Below are positions 23,701 to 37,600 of a stretch of 64,000 nucleotides of DNA, piece after piece. Both the position numbers and the translations under genes were made by a program. Where the stretch lies: the NCBI RefSeq assembly GCF_036373705.1, contig NC_089867.1, forward strand, positions 25,105,823-25,169,822. The letters are read 5' to 3'. Source of the stretch: Amia ocellicauda (lineage: Eukaryota; Chordata; Actinopteri; Amiiformes; Amiidae). The notes beneath the pieces were generated by a model, which saw only the letters and a list, made by a program, of their open reading frames with translations, did no database searches and was not told where the DNA came from. Position 1 is the stretch's first letter. The number at the start of each line of letters is the position of its first letter.

Positions 23701-25970
23701 TCAACTTATTTAGTGGTAACTGTCCTGAACAACTAGGTGCCGTTACTGGAACACCAGGGGCTTCACAATATGGAAAAAGGGTATGAAATTACACTTATGG
23801 ATTCTCCTGCCCCCCCCCCACATTGTTACTGGCCCACCTGCTCAACCGGGCTCACACCCTTCCCCCAGACCGTACCCCATACAAACTGCAAAGGAACCAG
23901 CTGAAAACACGCACTGCGGCTCCTGGCACCAGTTCACTACATATCTGAAGCTGAAAGGAAGTTGATTCGGTCTGCAGAGGCTCCAAGATGACCAAAGAAG
24001 TACGTTTGCTGACTTCCTGCTCAGGTATGGGAACAGGAAATAGACCCATAAAGCTTCACTGCCTCGTTTGCTTTACCGGCACAGTGTCCGATGCTCTCCG
24101 TCTGCGGTCTTGTGCTCCCTGCTGCGCGCTTGGACTAACTCCAGGAGAGAGGCTGCTCATATTTGACTCCCACCCACTTCTGACCCACTATAACTGCATT
24201 CAGTCAGTGCTTCCCAGCCCTGCTGCCGGAGGACTCCCTGTGTCCGTTGGTTGACATGCCAACGCCGTTGTCACCTGCCCCTCCTGTTTATGAGCTGAAA
24301 ACAGCTTACAAGGCTGAAATGAGAAGCTGTGCTTGAAAGGTTCAGTTCAGAGCTCATTTGAAACGAAACCCAGCAGACACGGGGCCCCTGCAGGGCCAGG
24401 ACTGGGAACCTGTGTGTTCTCCGACATCCGAAGGATCAAACATAAACGCACACAAACACAAACTGCCCCAGACCCAGAGACAGTCCCTACCACAGATCAA
24501 ATTATTCCCCCTTATTTTTTAATGGTGAGAAAAAAGCTGTACGGATATCAAATGTTTGTTTTGTTTTTCCCAAAAGGGAAATCCCCTTTCGGTTTATTTT
24601 AGTGTGTTGCCCCCACACTTACTGTAATATAAGGGTATCTGTATGTCATATATATAAATGCCCATCCCCTGGCTCAAGTGTTTGCCTTATTCAGACAGAC
24701 CGCATGGAGATCGTCAGCATTAGTTAAAAATGGCAAAAGCAAGACTTTTCTGAAGTCATTAACACGTTAAAAGGGAATAAACAAACCTGACGGCAACATT
24801 TAAAAACAATGGACTCTTCCCTGAGTATTCACAGGTCTATTAGCAGTGCTTCACCAGCCATTATACTCACGAGCCGCCCCCGAAAAAGACAATAACAACT
24901 TAAAAATGCAAGCACACCCCCCCACCCCCAGCCCATTAATTACAGCAAAAGTCAGATCTCTCTAGTTATTCTCGTGGTGATCAATCAGACTTCCAGGGCG
25001 GGCAGAGGCATTATTTTAAGGGCGGGTTCTGGGGGACACTAGGGGACACTTACAGAAAGACCAGGCCCGGTTGTGGAGGCCGATGCACAAAGCTCTTTTT
25101 CAGACGCACAAGCACCGATAAGCAGGGAGCTCAGAGAAGGGGCCGAGTGGCCTCTTCAGGTCTGAAGCTTTTACCTAGGCGGCAGAAACCAGGCATAGTG
25201 AGCGAGTGACAGGAATCCTCCGCTTGTAATTGTAAACACAACGGCCGGGGGGGAGGGGAGTGGGTTATATGCTCATGGGTTATGTGGAGAACAGCCTGCC
25301 TGCCTTCCCTAAACCGAGGCAGACGTTCACAGGGGCACAGACATCCCCACACTACTCCCGTGACCAAGACATTCCCCCCATTGTCATGCTAATCCTCCGG
25401 CCCGGGCTGCTACGAGGGCCGCTTGTTCAGTGAAGGGGCTTGTTGTTAACAGCCCGGCCTGTTGTCCCGCACAAAGGGGGGCTTTGACACAGCCCCACAG
25501 CAGCCTCCCACCCAGGCGAAAAACACTTCCTGCTTTGTCTGGCACCGTCAAGGGCTCCATTCCAAAGCATCCCATTGTGGTGTAAGAAAAGGCCTTGGGG
25601 GCGAGGATGGAGGCCAGGAGGGCACGGGGGCTGTTAGCCAGGGAGCGAAAACAGGGCAAGTTCAATGCTGAGAAGAGAGCCGGGGGTGGGCTGCCTCCAG
25701 TGTGTGTGTGTGTGTGGAGTCGTGACGCACGAGGTGGACGCTCCGGGAGCCGGCTGTCCAATGGCGTGCCCGGGAGGAGCCATCGGAGAAGACCAGGCGC
25801 AGACAGGAGATCGGAATGCAGATTGAGCTCTCCGCCCCCCCCCAGTGTGAATCAGCACGTCAGCTGTTTGGACAGGTGTCGGGGCCACAGCCAGGAGACC
25901 CGGCCCTCCCTCGACGAGAGTTAGCCTGCGCTGTCGCACTCTCACTAGCCCCCTCGCCCGGAGTCAACAT

Positions 25971-26452
25971 CTTTCAAAGCCACGTTTCTGCATGATGTGT
26001 GATGTTACAGTTACAACACAACTGTTATGTTGTTTGTGTGTTCGTCGTACAACTGTTTGGATTACTCTTGTATACATGTTAGGTTTGAAAAGAAGGCATT
26101 TGGCCAAACAAATAATAATAATCTAATAATAACAATGAGCAGTAACAATAACTCTCAATAACTCCCTCACTCCAGGCAAAATGTGTGGGAATAGAAAAAG
26201 ACAGAGAGGAAATACGCACGGCCCATGAAGCTTAAGTCAGCTTAAGGAGTCAATTATACCTCTTTCAAACCCGCGTTACTGCATGACTGCATTGTGTTAC
26301 GTGTGTTTGTCAGACATCTGTTTGGATTCCTCCAATACGTTTGTATTGAAAAAAGGGCATTTGGCCAAACAAATGATAGCAGTGTTAGTAACAGTAGTAG
26401 CAATAACTCCCACTGCTGCAGTCGGACGTGTGTGGGGGTGGTGAAATAAAAG
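25971..26452. repeat. Diverged local direct duplication
   Basis: Two direct copies, about 25971-26190 and 26261-26452, share ctttcaaa, the core ctgtttggatt and the block gcatttggccaaacaaat, then (a)gtaacaataactc-like text and finally a tgtgtggg block. Point changes and small gaps separate them, so the duplication is old. No coding content recognised. Confidence 0.7.
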
Positions 26453-27576
26453 ACGTATGTCCTGTGACTGTTTTGTGACTGGGTCATGCGGTGACACAGC
26501 GGGATCCAGCCTCGCCCGACTTTAAGGATCTCAAACTGTCCCCCATATAAAATATTTTAAGCATGATGTTAATAAGTAAATAAAAACAGATCATACCCGA
26601 TAAAAAGTCCCAGGCTTTGGCCGCTGAAATGCCTCATCCTCTCAGGCAGGGGGTCGTTCCCTCAGCCAAACGAATTCAAGCCAAATCTAAGTACATTCTT
26701 ACACTCCATCAATGTCGTTAGCGTTCGGGCCAAAGCTCCTGAAGATGGATTTACGGTGGTTTCCTATGGGATCACCACACCTTCACTGGGTTTTATGACA
26801 AAGGACCATGGAAATACCCTGATATATCATGATCGCTATTTCTAAGCCATGTTTACTGTGGTGAGTGCAGTAAGGGTGTGTTAAAACCATAGGAAACTAA
26901 GCTGTGAAACTATGGTAAAAACATAAGTAAAACAGGTTAAAAGTAATGGAAAACGGTGGGCTTCTAGAAGTGTATTGATAAAGCAGTATATCATCAACAG
27001 GATTTCCACACGGCCTTGGATTTGCCACAGACCCACCATGTCACACTGAGTAAGTTACTGAGGCTATAGGCTGAGTGTTCAAGTCCTGTGTAATTAGATA
27101 GTAATGCTCGCCTCATATTTAAGTCTTAATAGAGTTTTATCATGAAGACACCAAGCTCTGCTAATGTGGTTTACTTACCAATCTTGCTTACCTGGGCTGC
27201 CAACATCCACCCAGAACACCACTGCTGTTACGAAGCGCTGACGGGCACATCGTACAGACAGCTTGTGAACTTTAGTCTTCAGGTATCACCCCCCCACCCC
27301 CCAAAACATAAGTGCACCATGCAGCGGTTTTTTAACCTGATACACACATCCCCACTCACACAGCACCAGGCGACACAACACCAAGCACGAAACGAAGCAC
27401 ACACAAACACAGCCAGGTTTTTGCTAATCACACAGGGGACTGCTCATGCCCCAAACTGGCATTTACACCACGGCTGTTGTAGTGGTGTTCCAGGAAGCAC
27501 AATTCTGCTGGTTCTGGTAGGGCTCATTTTCATATGGCAAGTCAAAAATGCACAACCACTTTTTTGTTTTGGTCAT

Positions 27577-27582
27577 TTTATT
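27577..27582 (-). terminator. ppih: Candidate polyadenylation signal for ppih
   Basis: AATAAA on the minus strand, about 1.1 kb past the ppih stop codon. I saw no closer AATAAA, but a variant signal nearer to the stop is possible because mammalian PPIH has a short 3'UTR. Confidence 0.25.
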
Positions 27583-28699
27583 TAAAAAACGCACACAAAA
27601 TGAAATCACCCGAGTCATACAAACATTTAATGATCAAATCTGAGACTGATTCAGCCCAACCAAGCCGGGGTCACTCTTCTGTCTGATGGAAAGGAGACGA
27701 GCCAGGGGTATTTACTGGGCATATGCTGGGAATGACAGACTCGGCACACCGACACACTGCCAGCGAACTGCAGGAGGAGATTTCAGCTTCGAACAGCAAG
27801 GCCGTGTCTCTGTCTTTCCACAAGCACAGCATCCTCACCACCTACTTGGTGCACCACCCGGAACTACATCATACATCTGAACAGGATTGAAGACCACATT
27901 TTCATATCGCTTTCAAATTGATTTTAATAGTATCTACCGACTGATACGGCAGCAACATAACCTGCTGCACTGGGGGCAGCATAAGCCTCCAATTCAAGCA
28001 TTTAGTTGTAGAATGATTTGAGCTGCACAGCCGGGCAGGAGCTTCCTAAAACGAGCACGAGACGAAAAAAGCTGACAGGATCGTTTCATGTCGGATACGG
28101 GTGGCTGGTGCTGAAGCAGTTAGTAAAAAGGTCGCCTTCATTTTTGACTGACAGGGCTGTGCAGGGCAGGGAAGGAGAATGACGCACAAGATCTATGCAT
28201 TGCTGAACCGCTGAAGATGTTTAAAGATTCTAAGTAGATTTACAGTAATTCGAGTTTGTTTTTAAATGAGGAGAACAATGGGTTACAAACTGGAAATGTG
28301 GCCATTGTCTTGATCAGGAATGTGATGAGGCAATACTACGCAAAGCCGAGATCCACATCGGCATCGAGAGTGACAATGCCGTGCAAGGGGCGGCATCCTG
28401 GATACCACACGATTGATTCCCGAACCCCAGATCTCGGGGTCGTCCAACACAAAACGTCTCCGGGGGCAGAATCGGGGGCGGGGCAGAGAGGACAGGAGAA
28501 ATGAGGGTTAGCTGTGTGTGTCTGGCTGTCCTGAATTTAAGGTAAGATCAGTCTGGGTGTGTAAGACTTAAATCCACCGAAACCATTAAAGTATTTCCCT
28601 CACCCCACAAAAAAAAAAAAGGCGGCATGCACAAGTTTCCCCCAAGAAGGCAGTCTCTGTTGTTTACCGGCCAGACAGCGGGCGCAGCCTGGGAGTGCG

Positions 28700-31600
28700 T
28701 CACATCTCCCCGCACTGCGCGATCACGATGGGCAGCTTGGGCTTATTGTTGGGCCCAGTGGGCACGTTCTGAAAGACAAACACAGGCGGGCGGTCAGGGC
28801 GAACTTCACCATCGCTGTGATCAACTGCCCTCCTTCGGCTGCCTCAGAAATCCACTAGGAAACTGGAACCATGACACAGCGGATATCAGCACAACACGAC
28901 TTCTCACACAGGAAAGCAAAATGGAGGCCCGTGTAAAGCAGCTGTAGCAAATTAATTTATTAATCTTGTCCAGAAGTTGTTGGTAGAGACAGCTGGGAGT
29001 TTCATGGCAATCCCAGTCATTTGTAGCCATTGGGGAAAGACAGCGATTCAACAGAGAAAGATTTTAAATAATGGCTACGGTTTGTACATAATAAATATTC
29101 AAGGTCCACCAAGAGAGACTTTAATAAAGGCTTTTTTTTGTATCCTGTATGTATTTAACTTTAATCATTTAATTTAATCTGGTTACATACATTTATTCTT
29201 GAAACCTAATCAAAGCTATATTAGCCCAATCAGCACGAGACCTTCCACCGAGACAAACCCAGGACAAGAGGACAATTCCAGCCGCCGATGTGTGCGGCCT
29301 TTAGAAGTCAGCAAAATCAAAATCGAGAGTATCGCCAGCAATGTCCGATAATCACTCAGAGCAGGACCACTTCACGATACATCTCCGCCGTAATCCCCCA
29401 CAACGTGACGTCAGAGCAGCAACTCAGAGGTCACACCGGCATCCCAACAACTCAGATTATCTGTTTTTCTTTGGTCATCTTATTTTCTAACAGCAAGGAT
29501 TGACAGTAAAATTCACACCAGAAACATGCACACGACACCCCCTCCCGACACCCTAATTGCTTTAAGGAAAAAAAAGAAATGCCGGTGTGAGAAACTCAAA
29601 TTTCACGTCTCATTTGGTTGCGTCTGTGAATCCTGGCCTACAACGAGATTAGCGTTTCAGATCCTCAGGCCAAACAGCTAAGTTTATCCTAAAGACCTTT
29701 TATATAACACCTTGTGATATAGGACACTAATCCCCTTAAGGACAATATCCTGTTTACTCCTGGGAGCTCCCGAGGAATATACCTCGATTTCGCAGCGCCG
29801 AGTCTGTGAACTCGGAATGGAATTGAACAGCTTACCCAGAGATCTCCCTAAAGCTGCCCCGCGGTGCCGGCTACAGGTACAAAAATCACTAAGCCCTGCG
29901 ACTCGCTAATCAAAAGGAGAGTGATACCCGAGTCCGGCAGCCTTCCTGACTGCTGCGTTTTGACGTGCGGCTGCACAGGCGACAGGGAAATGTAAAAAAC
30001 ACTCCCTGCAAACGCTTCAGTCCAAAAGACGAACCTCGCTGCCCTTTCTGACATCACTGTGAGCTCCCTCACTTAAAGACTAGAACATAATCATTTCACT
30101 GAATCACAATCAGACCAAACAGGACCACCAATTAGCAATGATCTTAGCAAACATTTGACCAGGTGTGCTGAATCAATCACAGGTAAGTAATCATTAATAA
30201 CAAAGTAGTAATTAGTGATTCAGTAATTATACACAGTAATGACTGATTATTTGACAAACTTACCTCAATCTTTCTCATGATGAGCAAACCGTCAACGACT
30301 TTCCCTAGAACATAAAAAGAAAGCAACAATTAAAACTGTAAACACTATAAAAAGTTACACCACTACATGTCTTTGTTCTAGCTAACTCTCAATGACCATA
30401 ATAAACGGATCAAAGTTGATAAAGTATAACGATAGGCACCAATAATAATAGTGGGTGGATGTGGTGCAATCGTTCCTCGACTCCAGATGAGCCGTTCTCA
30501 GGGAGAGACACGGAAGTGCCGCGTCGCTGACTTTTCCACGGCGCTCAAACAGATTTGTGAACTGATCTCCAAATTAATAATCTCTTCTCAGGCACCTTGT
30601 GGTGTGTTATCTTTGTAAACAAATAGAGCGGTCACTAAACACAATCCCAGTAGAGACGGATAAGACGGCTCTCACACAGACAGAGCGGAGGAGAGGAACA
30701 GTGACCGGAGCATCAGGAGATAAGTGAAATCCAGGGGCATGTGCAGAGAAGTGGACTGGACTGCCCCTGACCAACAACAATGTCTGTTTATCAAGCACCC
30801 CCTGAAGACACACACAAGACTTCGGCCCCTGATTTGAGGACATTCCTGACGTTCTCCAGCTCCAGCCGAAGCCGCGATGATAACAGCCGAGTTCTCCCTG
30901 CAGGGCGGCACCAACTCACCGAAAACCACGTGCTTCCCGTCCAGCCAGTCGCATTTGGTGCAGGTGATGAAAAACTGGCAGCCGTTGGTGCCGGGGCCGC
31001 TGTTCGCCTGCCACACAAGAGAGGGTGTTACTCACTGCCTACTGCACCACCCTGCCTGGCCGGGCTAAGCCAGTAAATAACAGCCTTTTTCCAGTTAAAT
31101 ATATAGATCCATTTATTATACACATCGTCTCTAGCTCCTGCCCTAGTCAGCCACACGGCTCTTACCATGGAGAGCAGGCCGGGCGCTGAGTGCTTCATCT
31201 TGAAGTTCTCGTCGGTGAAGGGGCCCCGGTAGATACTGCAGATGCCAGTGCCATCGCCCTGCGGGGAGAGGAGCACACGGCTCAGAAATCACACACGGCA
31301 AACATAGACAACATAGGAACACTTGCACTAGTACCAAACCTTGAAACATGACTGTGTTCTGCTGGTATGAATCAACAGACCGTGTTAACCACATAGGTAC
31401 ATAGGCTGCAGTCTGGGGCCGAGCCACCAGGGGGCCTCAGTGAGGGAAGTACGGATGTTAATTATAATGTGTGTTGGTTTTAGTGATCGCGTTTCTGAGC
31501 TTTTGTCCTGCAGATGTACTCATCGTGCCATTGCAAGAAGAAATGATTACCATCAACACTAAGTTTAAAATCTCTAGAGATGCTGCCTATTTATGTTTGA

Positions 31601-34600
31601 CACACTTTACACACTGACCTGCTGACAATAATGAGCCAGACAGCAGAGAGACAGGTAGCGATCTGGCTGTCGACCTTACTAACTACGCTGACTCTGATGT
31701 TGACATAACTTCATCCAATGTGGCATGCTGGGGGGCCGTGAGAGAGGAATTACCCTCGTATTGGGTGTGAACAAGGGTGTGAAGGTATCGTTACTGTGAT
31801 CTGAACAAGAACCAGTGCCAATGCTTCCGCAAAGCCTGTTTTATATGTTCTCTCAGAAATCGAGAAAGATTGAGTAGTTTTTCCCCATCAGTTGGGAAAG
31901 CCTATCTATTATTCTGTCGACTACCGATTCGGGGTTTTGTGACTGGAAGAATGCATCGCAGAGCTCTGAAGAACATGAAACTGGTCAAGCACGGTGTAAC
32001 GCGACTCCCGTCTGGCTCACGCACCGCCGGGTATATGGTATTGACCGTCACCTCAAAGAGGAAGCATTATTGTCGCGAAGTTTAACGGCGTGTTGTTTCA
32101 GTTGTACAGTGAAAGTGAAGCGCTGGTCTCCCCCCACAATGGCAATTATCTAGGGCTCCACATGTTTCATTAATTTCTCGCAGAGCACATATGAGATATG
32201 GAAAATGGGGTCAGAGGTCACCACCACGGGTCACTGAAATACACAAAGCAGGCCGCAATTTGCAATGGAGGTTTAACAATGATTTAGATTTAAAAAATCC
32301 TGATGAACTCCTTCAATTGTTTCATTTTCCTTCAAACGCCAGTACTGCCCAGTCACCACGGTATACGCTTCTTTCACTGAAGCGTGAGGAACTCCATTCT
32401 GTTCTCCCTAATGTGGACACCGCTCTACGTGGTCAATGACCTAACAACGCCGCCGTGCTCTTGCCAGTGGGGGGGTCAGCGGCCGTGCTATTGCTGTCTG
32501 TCAGAGCCCTGCTGTTGTGGTCGTATTGGTAGTGATTTATGGTGGTGTCTTTCATGTGGTTTCTGTTGGTCTACTAGTAGGCTGTAGGCTCTCCTCACTG
32601 TAACATCAGTACCACTAATTGCCTTTACACTGGCACTCAGCGCCCAGCCTCAGGTCATCTGTATGTTTATCTTTAATTTGTTCTGTCTAAGGAGGGGCCT
32701 CAAACTGTTCCTACCCTAGAGCCACAAAATGTCTTAACCCAGGCCTGCCTATGGCATTTAAACTGCTGCAAAGTAATTTCCAAGCTAATCCCATTTTGAT
32801 GTTTCATCCCAAAGTCGGCCAGCCATCCAGCCGCCCCGGGTGACACACGGGGAGTCGGGGGCAGAAGGCTCCTGGTACTGAGGCTGTCAGTATGAATGCA
32901 GTCGTTCCTGCTCCATACAATACAACTCAATACAATAACACACTCTGTGATACGTTACAAATGGACGGCTCTTCACTCCCAGGCGTCTCAGATCGCTGTG
33001 ACTATTTATTTTTCACACAATCTAGAAGTTTCCGCATCGCAAACTGCAAGGGAGCTGCACAAGTGAATCTGGTCTGATATTTAGTCTGTACTTTTACAAG
33101 TGGGATCAGCAATGCTCTATGCAAATCACACATCTGTCTGAATATAGTAAGCAGTGATACCACACTGGTTTCCCAGCGAAGGCGATTTGATTTCCTTGCG
33201 ATAAATGCAAATAGATTTATAAAATATGTTCCAATATTCCAGCCAAAACAATACCGGTCAGGATATAATTCCCCCAAAATTATAATCCGTGATTTTCTCC
33301 AAGGAGATTAAATGTTTCCAATGTCAGATATGATTGTAGAAAAAGCAGCCATTAATTCACAACTGTTACACAAGAGGGCAGCAAAGGAGACAATATAAAA
33401 TGCCCATATTTTGGTTTTCTACCAGCCCATGTCTCTTCACAAAAAAAAATAAAAAAGTTAGTAAACTTCCTTAAAGGAGAACATTAACCCATGAACACTG
33501 GCTCTGGCGTAAGCCGGCTGTGACAGCTGCAGCACACACGGTCTCATATTCAAATCAGGGAGAAGGAAATTCAAAGGGCTCTTTGTTCTCTCACCACAGT
33601 TTAAACAATTTGAATAATTCTTTGTAACAGGGGGCAGTTTCCCTTTCGTGATGTAATCAGTACAAAGATCCTAAAGCTAAGATATACATCACTGCACCAC
33701 AGTCACCCTGCAGACACCTGGGGTTCATGTAGTCCTGGCCAGACGAGGGACTGCGTTTCATGTAAACGACTCCAACCTTGAAGTCACACACAGTCAACAA
33801 CAGGCCACATGAAGTCCTGTAATTCCTTTTCATAATTTGGCCGGTGACTCCTTGTCTTCAGCTTGGCATTATGATCCAAAATAAACATTATACTGTAAAA
33901 ACATTACACAGTATCCAACAACATTGTCACTGTATATTTTTACAGTCAATATCAAACAGGACCAGCCCTGACATGCAAACAGATTACTGCAGTCACACGG
34001 TAGGCATATTCAATTCCATGTACACACTAGAACAGGAAGCCTCGGGGGCTACAGGGTGGATTGGCAGTCAGGGCTCTGGTCTTCTGAGAGGGTCGTGGGT
34101 TCAGTCCCAGGTGGGGGGCACTGCTGTTGGACCCTTGAGCAAGATACTGTACCCAGAATGCTCCAGTAAAAAACGGGTAATTGTGTGCAAAAATCATGTG
34201 ATCTATTGTAAGTCGCCCTGGATAAGGGTGGCTTTTGCCTCGCTGGGTCCCAGCCGGGTCAGTACTGGCAGGCTGGCTGGCTGACCCATCTCCTGAGGTA
34301 GGTCAAAACCCGGGCTGCTGTGTGAGTGTGAAAGCAGTGCAGCCACAATGGACGAGCAGCTTGATGCCAGCCGTGCTCAGCCCCGGCCCTGCTGCAACGA
34401 CCGCGTTGTTCCAGATCTCCACAACTCTTAGTGTAAAGCAATGCCTCCCTTAACTGATGGGTTAAATGGATTATGAAGCAGACTCTCTTTTGGTCCTTTA
34501 TCAGGCTGCATAAACCTTTTTAAACATTGATCATTCTGCACGTATTACCAGGAACAAGTCCCAGAAAACAGGGCCTAGGTAGGTTTGGCATCCTGTCATA

Positions 34601-37600
34601 GATCACAATCTTTAGTTGAAGAGTAAGTCCGGAAGAAAGTCAGATATTTCCTAATAACAGTGTGCAACTTTACGATTGGCTGCGTCCAAATTAATGCTTG
34701 CTTCAATGGAGAGAGAGAGAGGACTGCCCTTCAGATGGGTGATTATACAGCTCATAACGAGGCAAAAGTTGTGTGGGCCCGATTAGCCACACGGTCTCCG
34801 AGTGGTTCCAAAAAAAGATGATTGACTGAAACCTCCTGTCCCATGAATCCTTTCCAACATGGTCGCACCTCATTTTAAATTTCCATTCGGGACTTCTGCT
34901 CTTTGCCCCATCGCTGAACTCAATGGCTGCGTTCACATGCCACTTTCAGGTTGTGCTTTAAGCGACAGATTGAAGTTGTTCCCAGCCGAATTACATTGGC
35001 AGTCCTAACCATTTTCATGTCCAGATGGGCTCGTCGTATTGTTTGTGGAGTCTGGGGTCATACACTGGTACAGCAATACGATGCAGGAAAAGCCCTGGAA
35101 AAATGCACATGGACAGCAAAGGAAACAAAGGAGAAATTATCAGATTATATTTGATGTCATCTGATTTGTATCCCATGTTCTCAGGTAACTGTTCTGGACA
35201 CAGGTTCTGTTCAAATCATGTCTGACTTTAGGTTCCCAACTGCCTACTCAGAGCAGTACGGCAAGTCCACCGGGACAAAAATGGTAACAACATTTATCTA
35301 TACACCAATACTGTAACTCAGCCTCAGACATGTAAATGGCAATGGAAACTCGCATGTAAACGCAGCCCTTGCGATTCAACGGACAACTTTCAGGATTGGA
35401 CCACTGGAGTGAAATCCCCTCATTCACCTCTGCCTGAAGAATAAAAAGATTCAGGTCCACATAGAAAGGGCAGCAAAGTCTGTAGCATAGCGACCAAAAC
35501 TGAACACAACCGTCTATATTTGAACATTGTTCCTTTAGATTTCAAATTAAAGTATTTGGTTTCATTAATACTTCAGCTGTGCTATTTATACTCTCGAAGT
35601 GAATGCTTAATATTTAACAGCCTTTGAGTCCTGCAACCGTGATTAACAAGATCAGCGTTGCTTTTGTAGCAGTGGGAATTTGATTGTGCATCTGCGTGTC
35701 TCTCTGGGTAGAGACATAACCTGCCACTGCAGGAGGGACTTGGCGTTCTGATAAGGAATAGCTGGGTTTACGATACATGCGGACTTCAGCCTTCATGTCT
35801 AAGATAGTACAGCGCCTCGGCCTCTAAATCAGTCACCAGTTAGGTCTGTGACTTTCCATTAAGTGGGTCCAGGGTGTGGTAAAGTGATGAATCATCTTCA
35901 GACACACGGAGGAGGCCAAAGGATGCATTTCAGCTGGTATTTAATATCATGTGCTTTTCTTTAATTATTCAACTGCCCAACGAGTTCCCCCTACTCTGTG
36001 TGTCTAACCAAGAGTGGTGTTCACATGCTAGTGACTTAATCATGACAGTCGCTGTACACCCATGACTGACATAAGGTGGTGGTGCCTAGTTACAATTTGA
36101 AACAGTTCTGTTTTTGCCAGATATTCTCAGGTACAGAATGTTTCTCTACGATGGAGGATTCGTTGGGAACCTGCGTCTCCGAACAGCCTGCAGTTGAGCC
36201 AATTCACATCCAGAGCAGATGTTCACCTTATGAGCTTAGACATGGACACAGATGTAGCGACACATGATCTCATCACATATGGAGCTCATGGTAGATGCGA
36301 TCCACCACAATTGGTTGAGAAGGAGAAGTGGAAGAGGAGAGGAAAGAGAAGAAGAAGAGGAGGAAAGAGAGAGATGACACGCTGATGACCGACTCACCGC
36401 TAGGAATCAAGAGAATGTTTCGTTTTAAGGCATTTGTTTTTCCGATATCAAAGACAGGGTGTAAAACAAGTGATTACAAAGTAAAGAACGATTCTGCAGG
36501 TAGATGTAGGAAGACTGCATACAGATTGAGAAGAAAAAGGCTGATTATACATATAATACTAGAGCTATACTAAAGGATGGCTATACATATAATATAGGAA
36601 CATCTTACTAGATGCCCAAATACATTTCATTCCTAAAACAAGCCAATCAAGGTCCAAACACCTCTGACCTAAATGCTTTAATAGATCAACAAATAAAAAA
36701 ATAAGAAAAAGCTGTCAAGGGCACATCAAGGGGACAAACAAAGCATAGAGATAGAAATCTCAAGGATGTCAAAATATACATGTACAGCCAAGCGGGTTGA
36801 AACTAATGCAAAGGCTTCTTCCAACACTACAACAGCAGAGGGGCACCAAGAAAACAGCCTGGAGATAGAAACTGGGTAACTGTAGACAAAGAGCAAGGTG
36901 TGGCATGTATTTTAAATTAGCGCGTTAGGAGAAGAAACTCAAAGCGTGCCCCAGGCAGGCCTCCCAACCCGAGGGCACGAAGAGGAGGAGCCTCAACAGA
37001 CTTGGACAACTCCGTTTACTCTCATTTACTTACTTTATTCTTACTGAGGGAAATTATTCATCGATCTATAACTAAAACATCCCAACTGACTCTCAAAACC
37101 GGGCTTGTGCCGACTACAACTGCTGGGGTCACACCCGAAGAGTCAACGAAGGAATTTATGAGTTCGGGTTTTGCAGTTTCTTTAAGAGCAAATATGACAT
37201 CACACATCAATGGTGATCCTTTCTACAGACACAGGAAGCTGCTGCTCTTGCACACAGGGGTCAAACAGAAGTCTAGCAGACACGAAACTGCAGTTAGACC
37301 TAAAGATAAGCTGAGCATCAGAAAGATATTTTTGACAAATAAACTAGGTAAATGTCACATATACATACATTTCAAGCCTTATTATGCCTCGATGGAGTTG
37401 TTCAACACCTATGCATAAGCAAGGGACATATCTGAGCTGGAGAATCAGAGCAATCGTCAGCTGACCTCACCTTTACTCCTAATAAAATCACGCGGGAACA
37501 TAATAAGACGAACGCCTGAATGGAAACTCGGTTCTTGGCGAGTTCGCATGGGTTTAGAGAAATGATTACGCCTTGATAATGTAAAAGCGTGCAAGGTAAT

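Larger units (their letters stand above)
20111..28699. other. Intergenic stretch between ppih and ybx1
   Basis: No convincing exon seen. It contains a SINE tail (23540-23700) and a local duplication (25971-26452), both listed separately. Short open frames lack domains and occur on both strands. Confidence 0.4.
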
